From Ariolimax columbianus (Eukaryota > Mollusca > Gastropoda > Stylommatophora > Arionidae): a DNA stretch of 64,000 nt. Below, one piece after another: positions 50,149 to 61,542 of this stretch. The notes under the pieces were generated by a model. The model did not search any database, had not been told where the DNA came from, and saw only the letters and a program-made list of their open reading frames with translations. Positions within the stretch are counted from its first letter, which is position 1. Each line of letters starts with the position of its first letter. The stretch lies in the NCBI GenBank assembly GCA_036924085.1, contig JAVGWX010000005.1, positions 41,733,664 to 41,797,663 of the forward strand. Direction: 5' to 3'. Both the position numbers and the translations under genes were made by a program.

Positions 50149-52150
50149 CTGTTTGTGGCAAACCTACTTTGTTTGTGATGAACCTACTCTGTTTGAGGCA
50201 AACCTACTCTGTTTGAGGCGAACCTACTCTGTTTGAGGCGAACCTACCCTGTTTGTAGAGAACCTACTCTGTTTGAGGCAAACCTACTCTGTTTGTAGCA
50301 ACCTTTGTGGCAAACCTACTCTGTTTGAGGCAAACCTACTCTGTGGCGAACCTACTCTGTTTGTAGCAAACCAACTCTGTTTGTGGTGAACCTACTCTGT
50401 TTGAGGCGAACCTACTCTGTTTGAGGCAAACCTACTGTTTGTAGCGACCTTTGTGGTGAACCTACTCTGTTTGGGGAGAACCTTTGAGGCGAACCTACTC
50501 TATTTGTGGCAAACCTACTCTGGTTGTGGCGAACCTACTCTGTTTGTGGAGAACCTACTCTGTTTGTGGTGAACCTACTCTGTTTGTAGTGAACCTACTC
50601 TGTTTGTGGCGAACCTACTCTGTTTGTGGTGAACCTGCTCTGTTTGTGGCGAACCTACTCTGTGGAAAACATACTCTGTTTGAGGCAAACCTACTGTTTG
50701 TAGCGACCTTTGTGGTGAACCTACTCTGTTTGTGGAGAACCTTTGAGGCGAACCTACTCTATTTGTGGCAAACCTACTCTGGTTGTGGCAAACCTACTCT
50801 GTTTGTGGCGAATCTACTCTGTTTGAGGCAAACCTACTCTGTGGCGAACCTACTCTGTTTGTAGCAAACCTACTCTGTTTGTGGTGAACCTACTCTGTTT
50901 GAGGCGAACCTACTCTGTTTGAGGTGAACCTACTCTGTTTTTGGCAAACCTACTCTGTTTGTGGCAAACATACTCTGTTTGAGACGAACCTGCTCTGTTT
51001 GTGGCGAATCTACGCTGTTTGTGGCAACCCTACGCTGTTTGTGGTAAACCTTTGAGGTGGACCTACTCTGTTTGTGGCGAACCTACTCTGTTTGAGGCGA
51101 ACCTACTCTGTTTGAGGAAAACATACTGTTTGTGGCGAACCTTTATGGCGAACCTACTCTGTTTGTGGCGAACCTACTCTGTTTGTGGCAATCCTTTGTG
51201 GCGAACCTACTCTGTTTGTGGCGAACCTACTCTGTTTGTGATGAACCTACTCTGTTTGAGGCGAACCTACTCTGTTTGAGGCGAACCTACTTTGTGGCGA
51301 ACCTACTCTGTTTGAGGCAAACCTACTCTGTGGCGAACCTACTCTGTTTGTGGAAAACCTACTCTATTTAAGGCGAACCTACTTTGTTGGTGGTGAACCT
51401 ACTCTGTTTGTGGCGAACCTACTCTGTTTGTGGAAAACCTACTCTGTTTGTGGCGAACCTACTCTGTTTGTAGCGAACCTACTCTGTTTGTGGCGAACCT
51501 ACTCTGTTTGTGGCAAACCTACTCTGTTTGTGGCGAACCTACTCTGTTTGTGGCGAACCTACTCTATTTGAGGCGAACCTACTATGGTTGTGGCGAACCT
51601 ACTCTGTTTGTGGCAAACCTACTCTGTTTGTGGCGAACCTACTCTGTTTGTGGCGAACCTACTCTGTTTGTGGCGAACCTACTCTGATTGTGGCGAACCT
51701 ACGCTGTTTGTGGCAACCCCTACGCTGTTTGTGGCGAACCTTTAAGGTGGACCTACTCTATTTGTGGCGAACCTACTCTGTTTGAGGCAAACCTACTCTG
51801 TTTGTGGCGACCTTTGTGGCAAACCTACTCTGTTTGTGGCGAACCTACTCTATTTGATGCGAACCTACTCTGTTTGAGGCAAACCTACTTTGTGGCGAAC
51901 CTACTCTGTTTGTAGCAAGCCTACTCTGTTTGTGGCGAACCTACTGTTTGTGGCGAACCTTTGTGGCGAATCTACTCTGTTTGAGGCAAACCTACTCTGT
52001 GGCGAACCTACTCTGTTTGTAGCAAACCAACTCTGTTTGTGGCGAACCTACTCTGTTTGTGGCGAACCTACTCTGTTTGTGGCGAACCTACTCTGTTTGA
52101 GGCGAACCTACTCTGTTTGTGGCGAACCTACTCTGTTTGTGGCGAACCTA
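50149..52150 (+). repeat. 2,002-bp unit, tandem copy 2
   Basis: The offset stays at exactly 2,002 from the start through landmarks at 50,245, 50,484, 50,983, 51,350 and 51,890, so no net indel separates the copies. Confidence 0.93.
50983..51060 (+). repeat. Diverged module B in the 2,002-bp unit, copy 2
   Basis: Same as 48,981 at offset 2,002. Confidence 0.9.
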
Positions 52151-53290
52151 CTGTTTGTGGCGAACCTACTCTGTTTGTGGAGAACCTACTCTGTTTGTGG
52201 CGAACCTACTCTGTTTGTGGCGAACCTTTATGGCGAACCTACTGTTTGTGGCGAACCTACTCTATTTGAGGCGAACCTACTCTGATTGTGGCGAACCTAC
52301 GCTGTTTGTGGCAACCCTACGCTGTTTGTGGCGAACCTTTGAGGTGGACCTACTCTGTTTGTGGCGAACCTACTCTGTTTGAGGCGAACCTACTCTGTTT
52401 GTAGAGAACCTACTCTGTTTGTGGCGAACCTACTCTGTTTGTGGCAAACCTACTCTGTTTGTGGCGAACCTACTCTGTTTGTGGCGAACCTACTCTATTT
52501 GAGGCGAACCTACTATGGTTGTGGCGAACCTACTCTGTTTGTGGCAAACCTACTCTGTTTGTGGCGAACCTACTCTGTTTGTGGCGAACCTACTCTGTTT
52601 GTGGCGAACCTACTCTGATTGTGGCGAACCTACGCTGTTTGTGGCAACCCCTACGCTGTTTGTGGCGAACCTTTGAGGTGGACCTACTCTATTTGTGGCG
52701 AACCTACTCTGTTTGAGGCAAACCTACTCTGTTTGTGGCGACCTTTGTGGCAAACCTACTCTGTTTGTGGCGAACCTACTCTATTTGAGGCGAACCTACT
52801 CTGTTTGAGGCAAACCTACTTTGTGGCGAACCTACTCTGTTTGTAGCAAGCCTACTCTGTTTGTGGCGAACCTACTGTTTGTGGCGAACCTTTGTGGCGA
52901 ATCTACTCTGTTTGAGGCAAACCTACTCTGTGGCGAACCTACTCTGTTTGTAGCAAACCAACTCTGTTTGTGGCGAACCTACTCTGTTTGTGGCGAACCT
53001 ACTCTGTTTGTGGCGAACCTACTCTGTTTGAGGCGAACCTACTCTGTTTGTGGCGAACCTACTCTGTTTGTGGCGAACCTACTGTTTGTGGCGAACCTAC
53101 TCTGTTTGTGGAGAACCTACTCTGTTTGTGGCGAACCTACTGTTTGTGGCGAACCTTTATGGCGAACCTACTGTTTGTGGCAAACCTACTCTATTTGAGG
53201 CGAACCTACTCTGTTTGAGGCGAACCTACTCTGATTGTGGCGAACCTACGCTGTTTGTGGCAACCCTACGCTGTTTGTGGCGAACCTACT
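52151..53290 (+). repeat. Segment following the 2,002-bp pair
   Basis: It recurs after the third copy at about 56,059-57,170 (offset 3,908, falling to 3,848 because the second occurrence lacks three monomers near 56,930). It contains two tandem B-derived CAACCC groups (near 52,310 and 52,645). Confidence 0.88.
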
Positions 53291-53299
53291 CTGTTTGTG

Positions 53300-54056
53300 G
53301 CGAACCTACTGTTTTTGGCGAACCTACTCTGTTTGTGGCGAACCTACTATGTTTGTGGCGAACCTACTCTGTTTGAGGCGAACCTACTCTATTTGTGGCG
53401 AACCTACTCTGTTTGTGGCGATCCTTTGTGGCGAACCTACTCTGTTTGTGGTGAACCTACTCTGTTTGTGGAAAACATACTGTTTGTGGCGAACCTTTAT
53501 GGCGAACCTACTCTGTTTATGGCGAACCTACTCTGTTTGTGCGAACCTACTCTGTTTGTGGCGAACCTACTCTGTTTGTGATGAACCTACTCTGTTTGTG
53601 GCAAACCTACTCTTTTTGTAGCGAACCTACTCTGTTTGTAGCAACCTTTGTGGCAAACCTACTCTGTTTGAGGCAAATCTACTCTGTGGCGAACCTACTC
53701 TGTTTGTAGCGAACCTACTCTGTTTGAGGTGAACCTACTCTGTTTTTGGCGAACCTACTCTGTTTGTGGAGAACCTTTGAGGCGAACCTACTCTGTTTGT
53801 GGCAAACCTACTCTGGTTGTGGCGAACCTACTGTTTGTGGCGAACCTACTCTGTTTGAGGCGAACCTACTCTGTTTGTGGTTCGCCTACTCTGTTTGTGG
53901 CGAACCTACTCTGTTTGTGGCAAACCTACGCTATTTGTGGCAAACCTACGATATTTGTGGCGAACCTACGATATTTGTGGCGAACCTACGCTGTTTGTGG
54001 AGAAACTTTGAGGCGAACCTACTCTGTTTGTGGAGAACCTTTGAGGCGAACCTACT
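53300..54056 (+). repeat. Second copy of the 47,390-48,146 segment
   Basis: It joins the TACGCTG/CAACCC monomers near 53,275 directly to a TACTGTTTTTGG group, a junction absent from the first copy. Module A is at 53,879. Confidence 0.88.
53879..54013 (+). repeat. Module A copy, subtype A1
   Basis: Same changes as 47,969 at offset 5,910 (2,002 + 3,908). This is the last A module in the window. Confidence 0.95.
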
Positions 54057-56058
54057 CTGTTTGTGGCAAACCTACTTTGTTTGTGATGAACCTACTCTGT
54101 TTGAGGCAAACCTACTCTGTTTGAGGCGAACCTACTCTGTTTGAGGCGAACCTACCCTGTTTGTAGAGAACCTACTCTGTTTGAGGCAAACCTACTCTGT
54201 TTGTAGCAACCTTTGTGGCAAACCTACTCTGTTTGAGGCAAACCTACTCTGTGGCGAACCTACTCTGTTTGTAGCAAACCAACTCTGTTTGTGGTGAACC
54301 TACTCTGTTTGAGGCGAACCTACTCTGTTTGAGGCAAACCTACTGTTTGTAGCGACCTTTGTGGTGAACCTACTCTGTTTGGGGAGAACCTTTGAGGCGA
54401 ACCTACTCTATTTGTGGCAAACCTACTCTGGTTGTGGCGAACCTACTCTGTTTGTGGAGAACCTACTCTGTTTGTGGTGAACCTACTCTGTTTGTAGTGA
54501 ACCTACTCTGTTTGTGGCGAACCTACTCTGTTTGTGGTGAACCTGCTCTGTTTGTGGCGAACCTACTCTGTGGAAAACATACTCTGTTTGAGGCAAACCT
54601 ACTGTTTGTAGCGACCTTTGTGGTGAACCTACTCTGTTTGTGGAGAACCTTTGAGGCGAACCTACTCTATTTGTGGCAAACCTACTCTGGTTGTGGCAAA
54701 CCTACTCTGTTTGTGGCGAATCTACTCTGTTTGAGGCAAACCTACTCTGTGGCGAACCTACTCTGTTTGTAGCAAACCTACTCTGTTTGTGGTGAACCTA
54801 CTCTGTTTGAGGCGAACCTACTCTGTTTGAGGTGAACCTACTCTGTTTTTGGCAAACCTACTCTGTTTGTGGCAAACATACTCTGTTTGAGACGAACCTG
54901 CTCTGTTTGTGGCGAATCTACGCTGTTTGTGGCAACCCTACGCTGTTTGTGGTAAACCTTTGAGGTGGACCTACTCTGTTTGTGGCGAACCTACTCTGTT
55001 TGAGGCGAACCTACTCTGTTTGAGGAAAACATACTGTTTGTGGCGAACCTTTATGGCGAACCTACTCTGTTTGTGGCGAACCTACTCTGTTTGTGGCAAT
55101 CCTTTGTGGCGAACCTACTCTGTTTGTGGCGAACCTACTCTGTTTGTGATGAACCTACTCTGTTTGAGGCGAACCTACTCTGTTTGAGGCGAACCTACTT
55201 TGTGGCGAACCTACTCTGTTTGAGGCAAACCTACTCTGTGGCGAACCTACTCTGTTTGTGGAAAACCTACTCTATTTAAGGCGAACCTACTTTGTTGGTG
55301 GTGAACCTACTCTGTTTGTGGCGAACCTACTCTGTTTGTGGAAAACCTACTCTGTTTGTGGCGAACCTACTCTGTTTGTAGCGAACCTACTCTGTTTGTG
55401 GCGAACCTACTCTGTTTGTGGCAAACCTACTCTGTTTGTGGCGAACCTACTCTGTTTGTGGCGAACCTACTCTATTTGAGGCGAACCTACTATGGTTGTG
55501 GCGAACCTACTCTGTTTGTGGCAAACCTACTCTGTTTGTGGCGAACCTACTCTGTTTGTGGCGAACCTACTCTGTTTGTGGCGAACCTACTCTGATTGTG
55601 GCGAACCTACGCTGTTTGTGGCAACCCCTACGCTGTTTGTGGCGAACCTTTAAGGTGGACCTACTCTATTTGTGGCGAACCTACTCTGTTTGAGGCAAAC
55701 CTACTCTGTTTGTGGCGACCTTTGTGGCAAACCTACTCTGTTTGTGGCGAACCTACTCTATTTGATGCGAACCTACTCTGTTTGAGGCAAACCTACTTTG
55801 TGGCGAACCTACTCTGTTTGTAGCAAGCCTACTCTGTTTGTGGCGAACCTACTGTTTGTGGCGAACCTTTGTGGCGAATCTACTCTGTTTGAGGCAAACC
55901 TACTCTGTGGCGAACCTACTCTGTTTGTAGCAAACCAACTCTGTTTGTGGCGAACCTACTCTGTTTGTGGCGAACCTACTCTGTTTGTGGCGAACCTACT
56001 CTGTTTGAGGCGAACCTACTCTGTTTGTGGCGAACCTACTCTGTTTGTGGCGAACCTA
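54057..56058 (+). repeat. 2,002-bp unit, third copy
   Basis: Offset 3,908 from the second copy and 5,910 from the first. It carries the same diverged B (54,891). Confidence 0.92.
54891..54968 (+). repeat. Diverged module B in the 2,002-bp unit, copy 3
   Basis: Same as 50,983 at offset 3,908. Confidence 0.9.
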
Positions 56059-57170
56059 CTGTTTGTGGCGAACCTACTCTGTTTGTGGAGAACCTACTCT
56101 GTTTGTGGCGAACCTACTCTGTTTGTGGCGAACCTTTATGGCGAACCTACTGTTTGTGGCGAACCTACTCTATTTGAGGCGAACCTACTCTGATTGTGGC
56201 GAACCTACGCTGTTTGTGGCAACCCTACGCTGTTTGTGGCGAACCTTTGAGGTGGACCTACTCTGTTTGTGGCGAACCTACTCTGTTTGAGGCGAACCTA
56301 CTCTGTTTGTAGAGAACCTACTCTGTTTGTGGCGAACCTACTCTGTTTGTGGCAAACCTACTCTGTTTGTGGCGAACCTACTCTGTTTGTGGCGAACCTA
56401 CTCTATTTGAGGCGAACCTACTATGGTTGTGGCGAACCTACTCTGTTTGTGGCAAACCTACTCTGTTTGTGGCGAACCTACTCTGTTTGTGGCGAACCTA
56501 CTCTGTTTGTGGCGAACCTACTCTGATTGTGGCGAACCTACGCTGTTTGTGGCAACCCCTACGCTGTTTGTGGCGAACCTTTGAGGTGGACCTACTCTAT
56601 TTGTGGCGAACCTACTCTGTTTGAGGCAAACCTACTCTGTTTGTGGCGACCTTTGTGGCAAACCTACTCTGTTTGTGGCGAACCTACTCTATTTGAGGCG
56701 AACCTACTCTGTTTGAGGCAAACCTACTTTGTGGCGAACCTACTCTGTTTGTAGCAAGCCTACTCTGTTTGTGGCGAACCTACTGTTTGTGGCGAACCTT
56801 TGTGGCGAATCTACTCTGTTTGAGGCAAACCTACTCTGTGGCGAACCTACTCTGTTTGTAGCAAACCAACTCTGTTTGTGGCGAACCTACTCTGTTTGTG
56901 GCGAACCTACTCTGTTTGTGGCGAACCTACTCTGTTTGTGGCGAACCTACTCTGTTTGTGGCGAACCTACTGTTTGTGGCGAACCTACTCTGTTTGTGGA
57001 GAACCTACTCTGTTTGTGGCGAACCTACTGTTTGTGGCGAACCTTTATGGCGAACCTACTGTTTGTGGCAAACCTACTCTATTTGAGGCGAACCTACTCT
57101 GTTTGAGGCGAACCTACTCTGATTGTGGCGAACCTACGCTGTTTGTGGCAACCCTACGCTGTTTGTGGCG
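56059..57170 (+). repeat. Second copy of the 52,151-53,290 segment
   Basis: Same monomer order with three consecutive monomers missing in the run of near-consensus units around 56,900-56,960. Confidence 0.88.
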
Positions 57171-57840
57171 AACCTACTCTGTTTGTGGCGAACCTACTCT
57201 GTTTGAGGCGAACCTAATCTGTTTGTAGAGAACCTACTCTGTTTGAGGCAAACCTACTCTGTTTGTGGCGACCTTTGTGGCAAACCTACTCTGTTTGTGG
57301 CGAACCTACTCTATTTGAGGCGAACCTACTCTGTTTGAGGCAAACCTACTTTGTGGCGAACCTACTCTGTTTGTAGCAAGGCTACTCTGTTTGTGGCGAA
57401 CCTACTCTGTTTGTAGCAAACCAACTCTGTTTGTGGCGAACCTACTCTGTTTGTGGCAAACCTACTCTGTTTGTAGCAAACCAACTCTGTTTGTGGCGAA
57501 CCTACTCTGTTTGTGGCGAACCTACTCTGTTTGTGACGAACCTACTCTGTTTGAGGCGAACCTACTCTATTTGTGGCGAACCTACTCTGTTTGTTGCGAA
57601 CCTTTGTGGCGAACTTACTCTGTTTGTGGCGATCCTTTGTGGCGAACCTACTCTGTTTGTGGCGAACCTACTCTGTTTGTGGAAAACATACTGTTTGTGG
57701 CGAACCTTTATGGCGAACCTACTCTGTTTGTGGCGAACCTACTCTGTTTGTGGCAATCCTTTGTGGCGAACCTACTCTGTTTGTGATGAACCTACTCTGT
57801 TTGTGGCAAACCTACTCTGTAGCAAACCTACTTTGTTTGT

Positions 57841-58260
57841 AGTGAACCTACTCTGTTTGTGGCGAACCTACTCTGTTTGTGGCGAACCTACTCTGTTTGT
57901 GGTGAACCTACTCTATGTGAGGCGAACCTACTCTGGTTGTGGCGAACCTACTCTGTTTGTGGCAAACCTACTCTGTTTGTGGCGAACCTACTCTGTTTGT
58001 GGCAAACCTACTCTGTTTGTGGCGAACCTACTCTGTTTGTGGCGAACCTACTCTGTTTGTGGCAAACCTACTCTGTTTGTGGCGAACCTACTCTGTTTGT
58101 GGCGAACCTACTCTATTTGAGGCGAACCTACTATGGTTGTGGCGAACCTACTCTGTTTGTGGCAAACCTACTCTGTTTGTGGCGAACCTACTCTGTTTGT
58201 GGCGAACCTACTCTGTTTGTGGCGAACCTACTCTGATTGTGGCGAACCTACGCTGTTTGT
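57841..58260 (+). repeat. Homogeneous run of 20-bp monomers
   Basis: Twenty-one monomers in a row keep the 20-bp register without a single length change. Most match the consensus or its GGCAAACC variant. Similar but shorter runs lie at about 49,385-49,700, 51,387-51,702, 55,295-55,610 and 63,225-63,570. Confidence 0.9.
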
Positions 58261-59000
58261 GGCAACCCCTACGCTGTTTGTGGCGAACCTTTGAGGTGGA
58301 CCTACTCTATTTGTGGCGAACCTACTCTGTTTGAGGCAAACCTACTCTGTTTGTGGCGACCTTTGTGGCAAACCTACTCTGTTTGTGGCGAACCTACTCT
58401 ATTTGAGGCGAACCTACTCTGTTTGAGGCAAACCTACTTTGTGGCGAACCTACTCTGTTTGTAGCAAGCCTACTCTGTTTGTGGCGAACCTACTGTTTGT
58501 GGCGAACCTTTGTGGCGAATCTACTCTGTTTGAGGCAAACCTACTCTGTGGCGAACCTACTCTGTTTGTAGCAAACCAACTCTGTTTGTGGCGAACCTAC
58601 TCTGTTTGTGGCGAACCTACTCTGTTTGTGGCGAACCTACTCTGTTTGAGGCGAACCTACTCTGTTTGTGGCGAACCTACTCTGTTTGTGGCGAACCTAC
58701 TGTTTGTGGCGAACCTACTCTGTTTGTGGAGAACCTACTCTGTTTGTGGCGAACCTACTCTGTTTGTGGCGAACCTTTATGGCGAACCTACTGTTTGTGG
58801 CGAACCTACTCTATTTGAGGCGAACCTACTCTGTTTGAGGCGAACCTACTCTGATTGTGGCGAACCTACGCTGTTTGTGGCAACCCTACGCTGTTTGTGG
58901 CGAACCTTTGAGGTGGACCTACTCTGTTTGTGGCGAACCTACTCTGTTTGAGGCGAACCTACTCTGTTTGTAGAGAACCTACTCTGTTTGAGGCAAACCT
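58260..59000 (+). repeat. Further copy of the 52,645 / 56,555 segment
   Basis: It matches 56,550 onward at offset 1,710: CAACCCC group, GTGGCGACC, TAGCAAGCC (about 58,462) and CAAACCAAC monomers in the same order. Confidence 0.85.
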
Positions 59001-59411
59001 ACTCTGTTTGTGGCGACCTTTGTGGCAAACCTACTCTGTTTGTGGCGAACCTACTCTATTTGAGGCGAACCTACTCTGTTTGAGGCAAACCTACTTTGTG
59101 GCGAACCTACTCTGTTTGTAGCAAGGCTACTCTGTTTGTGGCGAACCTACTCTGTTTGTAGCAAACCAACTCTGTTTGTGGCGAACCTACTCTGTTTGTG
59201 GCGAACCTACTCTGTTTGTGGCGAACCTACTCTGTTTGAGGCGAACCTACTCTATTTGTGGCGAACCTACTCTGTTTGTTGCAAACCTTTGTGGCGAACT
59301 TACTCTGTTTGTGGCGAACCTACTCTGTTTGTGGCGAACCTACTCTGTTTGTGGAAAACATACTGTTTGTGGCGAACCCTTATGGCGAACCTACTGTTTG
59401 TTGCGAACCTA

Positions 59412-60128
59412 CTCTGTTTGTGGCAATCCTTTGTGGCGAACCTACTCTGTTTGTGGCAAACCTACTCTGTTTGTGATGAACCTACTCTGTTTGTGGCGAA
59501 CCTACTCTGTAGCAAACCTACTCTGTTTGTAGTGAACCTATTCTGTTTGTGGCGAACCTACTCTGTTTGTGGCGAACGTACTCTGTTTGTGGTGAACCTT
59601 TATGGCGAACCTAATCTGTTTGTGGCGAACCTACTCTGTTTGAGGCAAACCTACTCTGTTTGAGGCGAACCTACTGTTTGAGGCGAACCTACTCTGATTG
59701 TGGCGAACCTACTCTGTTTGTGGAAAACCTTTGTGGCGAACCTACTCTGTTTGTGACGAACCTTTGTGGTGAATCTACTGTTTGTGGCGAACCTACTCTG
59801 TTTGTGGCGAACCTACTCTGTGTGTGGCAAACCTACGCTGTTTGTGGAAACCCTACACTGTTTGTGGTGAACCTACTCTGTTTGTGGTGAACCTACTCTG
59901 TTTGTGGTGAACCTACTCTGTTTGTGGTGAACCTACTCTGTGTGTGGCGAACCTACGCTGTTTGTGGAAACCCTACTCTGTTTGAGGCGAACCTACTCTG
60001 TTTGTGGCAAACCTACTCTGTTTGTGGCGAACCTACTCTGTTTGTGGCGAACCTACTCTGTTTGAGGCGAACCTACTCTATTTGTGGCGAACCTACTCTG
60101 TTTGTTGCGAACCTTTGTGGCGAACTTA
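59412..60128 (+). repeat. 717-bp unit, copy 1
   Basis: Landmarks are CAATCC (59,424), TACTCTGTAGCAAACC, CCTATTCTG, CGAACGTAC, TCTGATTG, CTCTGTGTGTGG, GGAAACCC and CGAACTTAC. It holds a run of four GGTGAACC monomers at 59,866-59,945. Confidence 0.95.
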
Positions 60129-60845
60129 CTCTGTTTGTGGCAATCCTTTGTGGCGAACCTACTCTGTTTGTGGCAAACCTACTCTGTTTGTGATGAACCT
60201 ACTCTGTTTGTGGCGAACCTACTCTGTAGCAAACCTACTCTGTTTGTAGTGAACCTATTCTGTTTGTGGCGAACCTACTCTGTTTGTGGCGAACGTACTC
60301 TGTTTGTGGTGAACCTTTATGGCGAACCTAATCTGTTTGTGGCGAACCTACTCTGTTTGAGGCAAACCTACTCTGTTTGAGGCGAACCTACTGTTTGAGG
60401 CGAACCTACTCTGATTGTGGCGAACCTACTCTGTTTGTGGAAAACCTTTGTGGCGAACCTACTCTGTTTGTGACGAACCTTTGTGGTGAATCTACTGTTT
60501 GTGGCGAACCTACTCTGTTTGTGGCGAACCTACTCTGTGTGTGGCAAACCTACGCTGTTTGTGGAAACCCTACACTGTTTGTGGTGAACCTACTCTGTTT
60601 GTGGTGAACCTACTCTGTTTGTGGTGAACCTACTCTGTTTGTGGTGAACCTACTCTGTGTGTGGCGAACCTACGCTGTTTGTGGAAACCCTACTCTGTTT
60701 GAGGCGAACCTACTCTGTTTGTGGCAAACCTACTCTGTTTGTGGCGAACCTACTCTGTTTGTGGCGAACCTACTCTGTTTGAGGCGAACCTACTCTATTT
60801 GTGGCGAACCTACTCTGTTTGTTGCGAACCTTTGTGGCGAACTTA
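60129..60845 (+). repeat. 717-bp unit, copy 2
   Basis: Constant offset of 717 from copy 1 for all landmarks, with four GGTGAACC monomers at 60,583-60,662. Confidence 0.95.
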
Positions 60846-61542
60846 CTCTGTTTGTGGCAATCCTTTGTGGCGAACCTACTCTGTTTGTGGCAAACCTACT
60901 CTGTTTGTGATGAACCTACTCTGTTTGTGGCGAACCTACTCTGTAGCAAACCTACTCTGTTTGTAGTAAACCTATTCTGTTTGTGGCGAACCTACTCTGT
61001 TTGTGGCGAACGTACTCTGTTTGTGGTGAACCTTTATGGCGAACCTAATCTGTTTGTGGCGAACCTACTCTGTTTGAGGCAAACCTACTCTGTTTGAGGC
61101 GAACCTACTGTTTGAGGCGAACCTACTCTGATTGTGGCGAACCTACTCTGTTTGTGGAAAACCTTTGTGGCGAACCTACTCTGTTTGTGACGAACCTTTG
61201 TGGTGAATCTACTGTTTGTGGCGAACCTACTCTGTTTGTGGCGAACCTACTCTGTGTGTGGCAAACCTACGCTGTTTGTGGAAACCCTACACTGTTTGTG
61301 GTGAACCTACTCTGTTTGTGGTGAACCTACTCTGTTTGTGGTGAACCTACTCTGTGTGTGGCGAACCTACGCTGTTTGTGGAAACCCTACTCTGTTTGAG
61401 GCGAACCTACTCTGTTTGTGGCAAACCTACTCTGTTTGTGGCGAACCTACTCTGTTTGTGGCGAACCTACTCTGTTTGAGGCGAACCTACTCTATTTGTG
61501 GCGAACCTACTCTGTTTGTTGCGAACCTTTGTGGCGAACTTA
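60846..61542 (+). repeat. 697-bp unit, copy 3
   Basis: One monomer shorter: the GGTGAACC run has three members (61,300-61,359). One private change is GTAGTAAACC near 60,965, where the others have GTAGTGAACC. Confidence 0.95.

Noticed and set aside
48147..57170. Assembly artefact as the explanation of the near-identical large copies
   Set aside because: Not excluded, but not adopted. Copies elsewhere carry private indels and substitutions that an artefact would not create, and a decision needs the reads.
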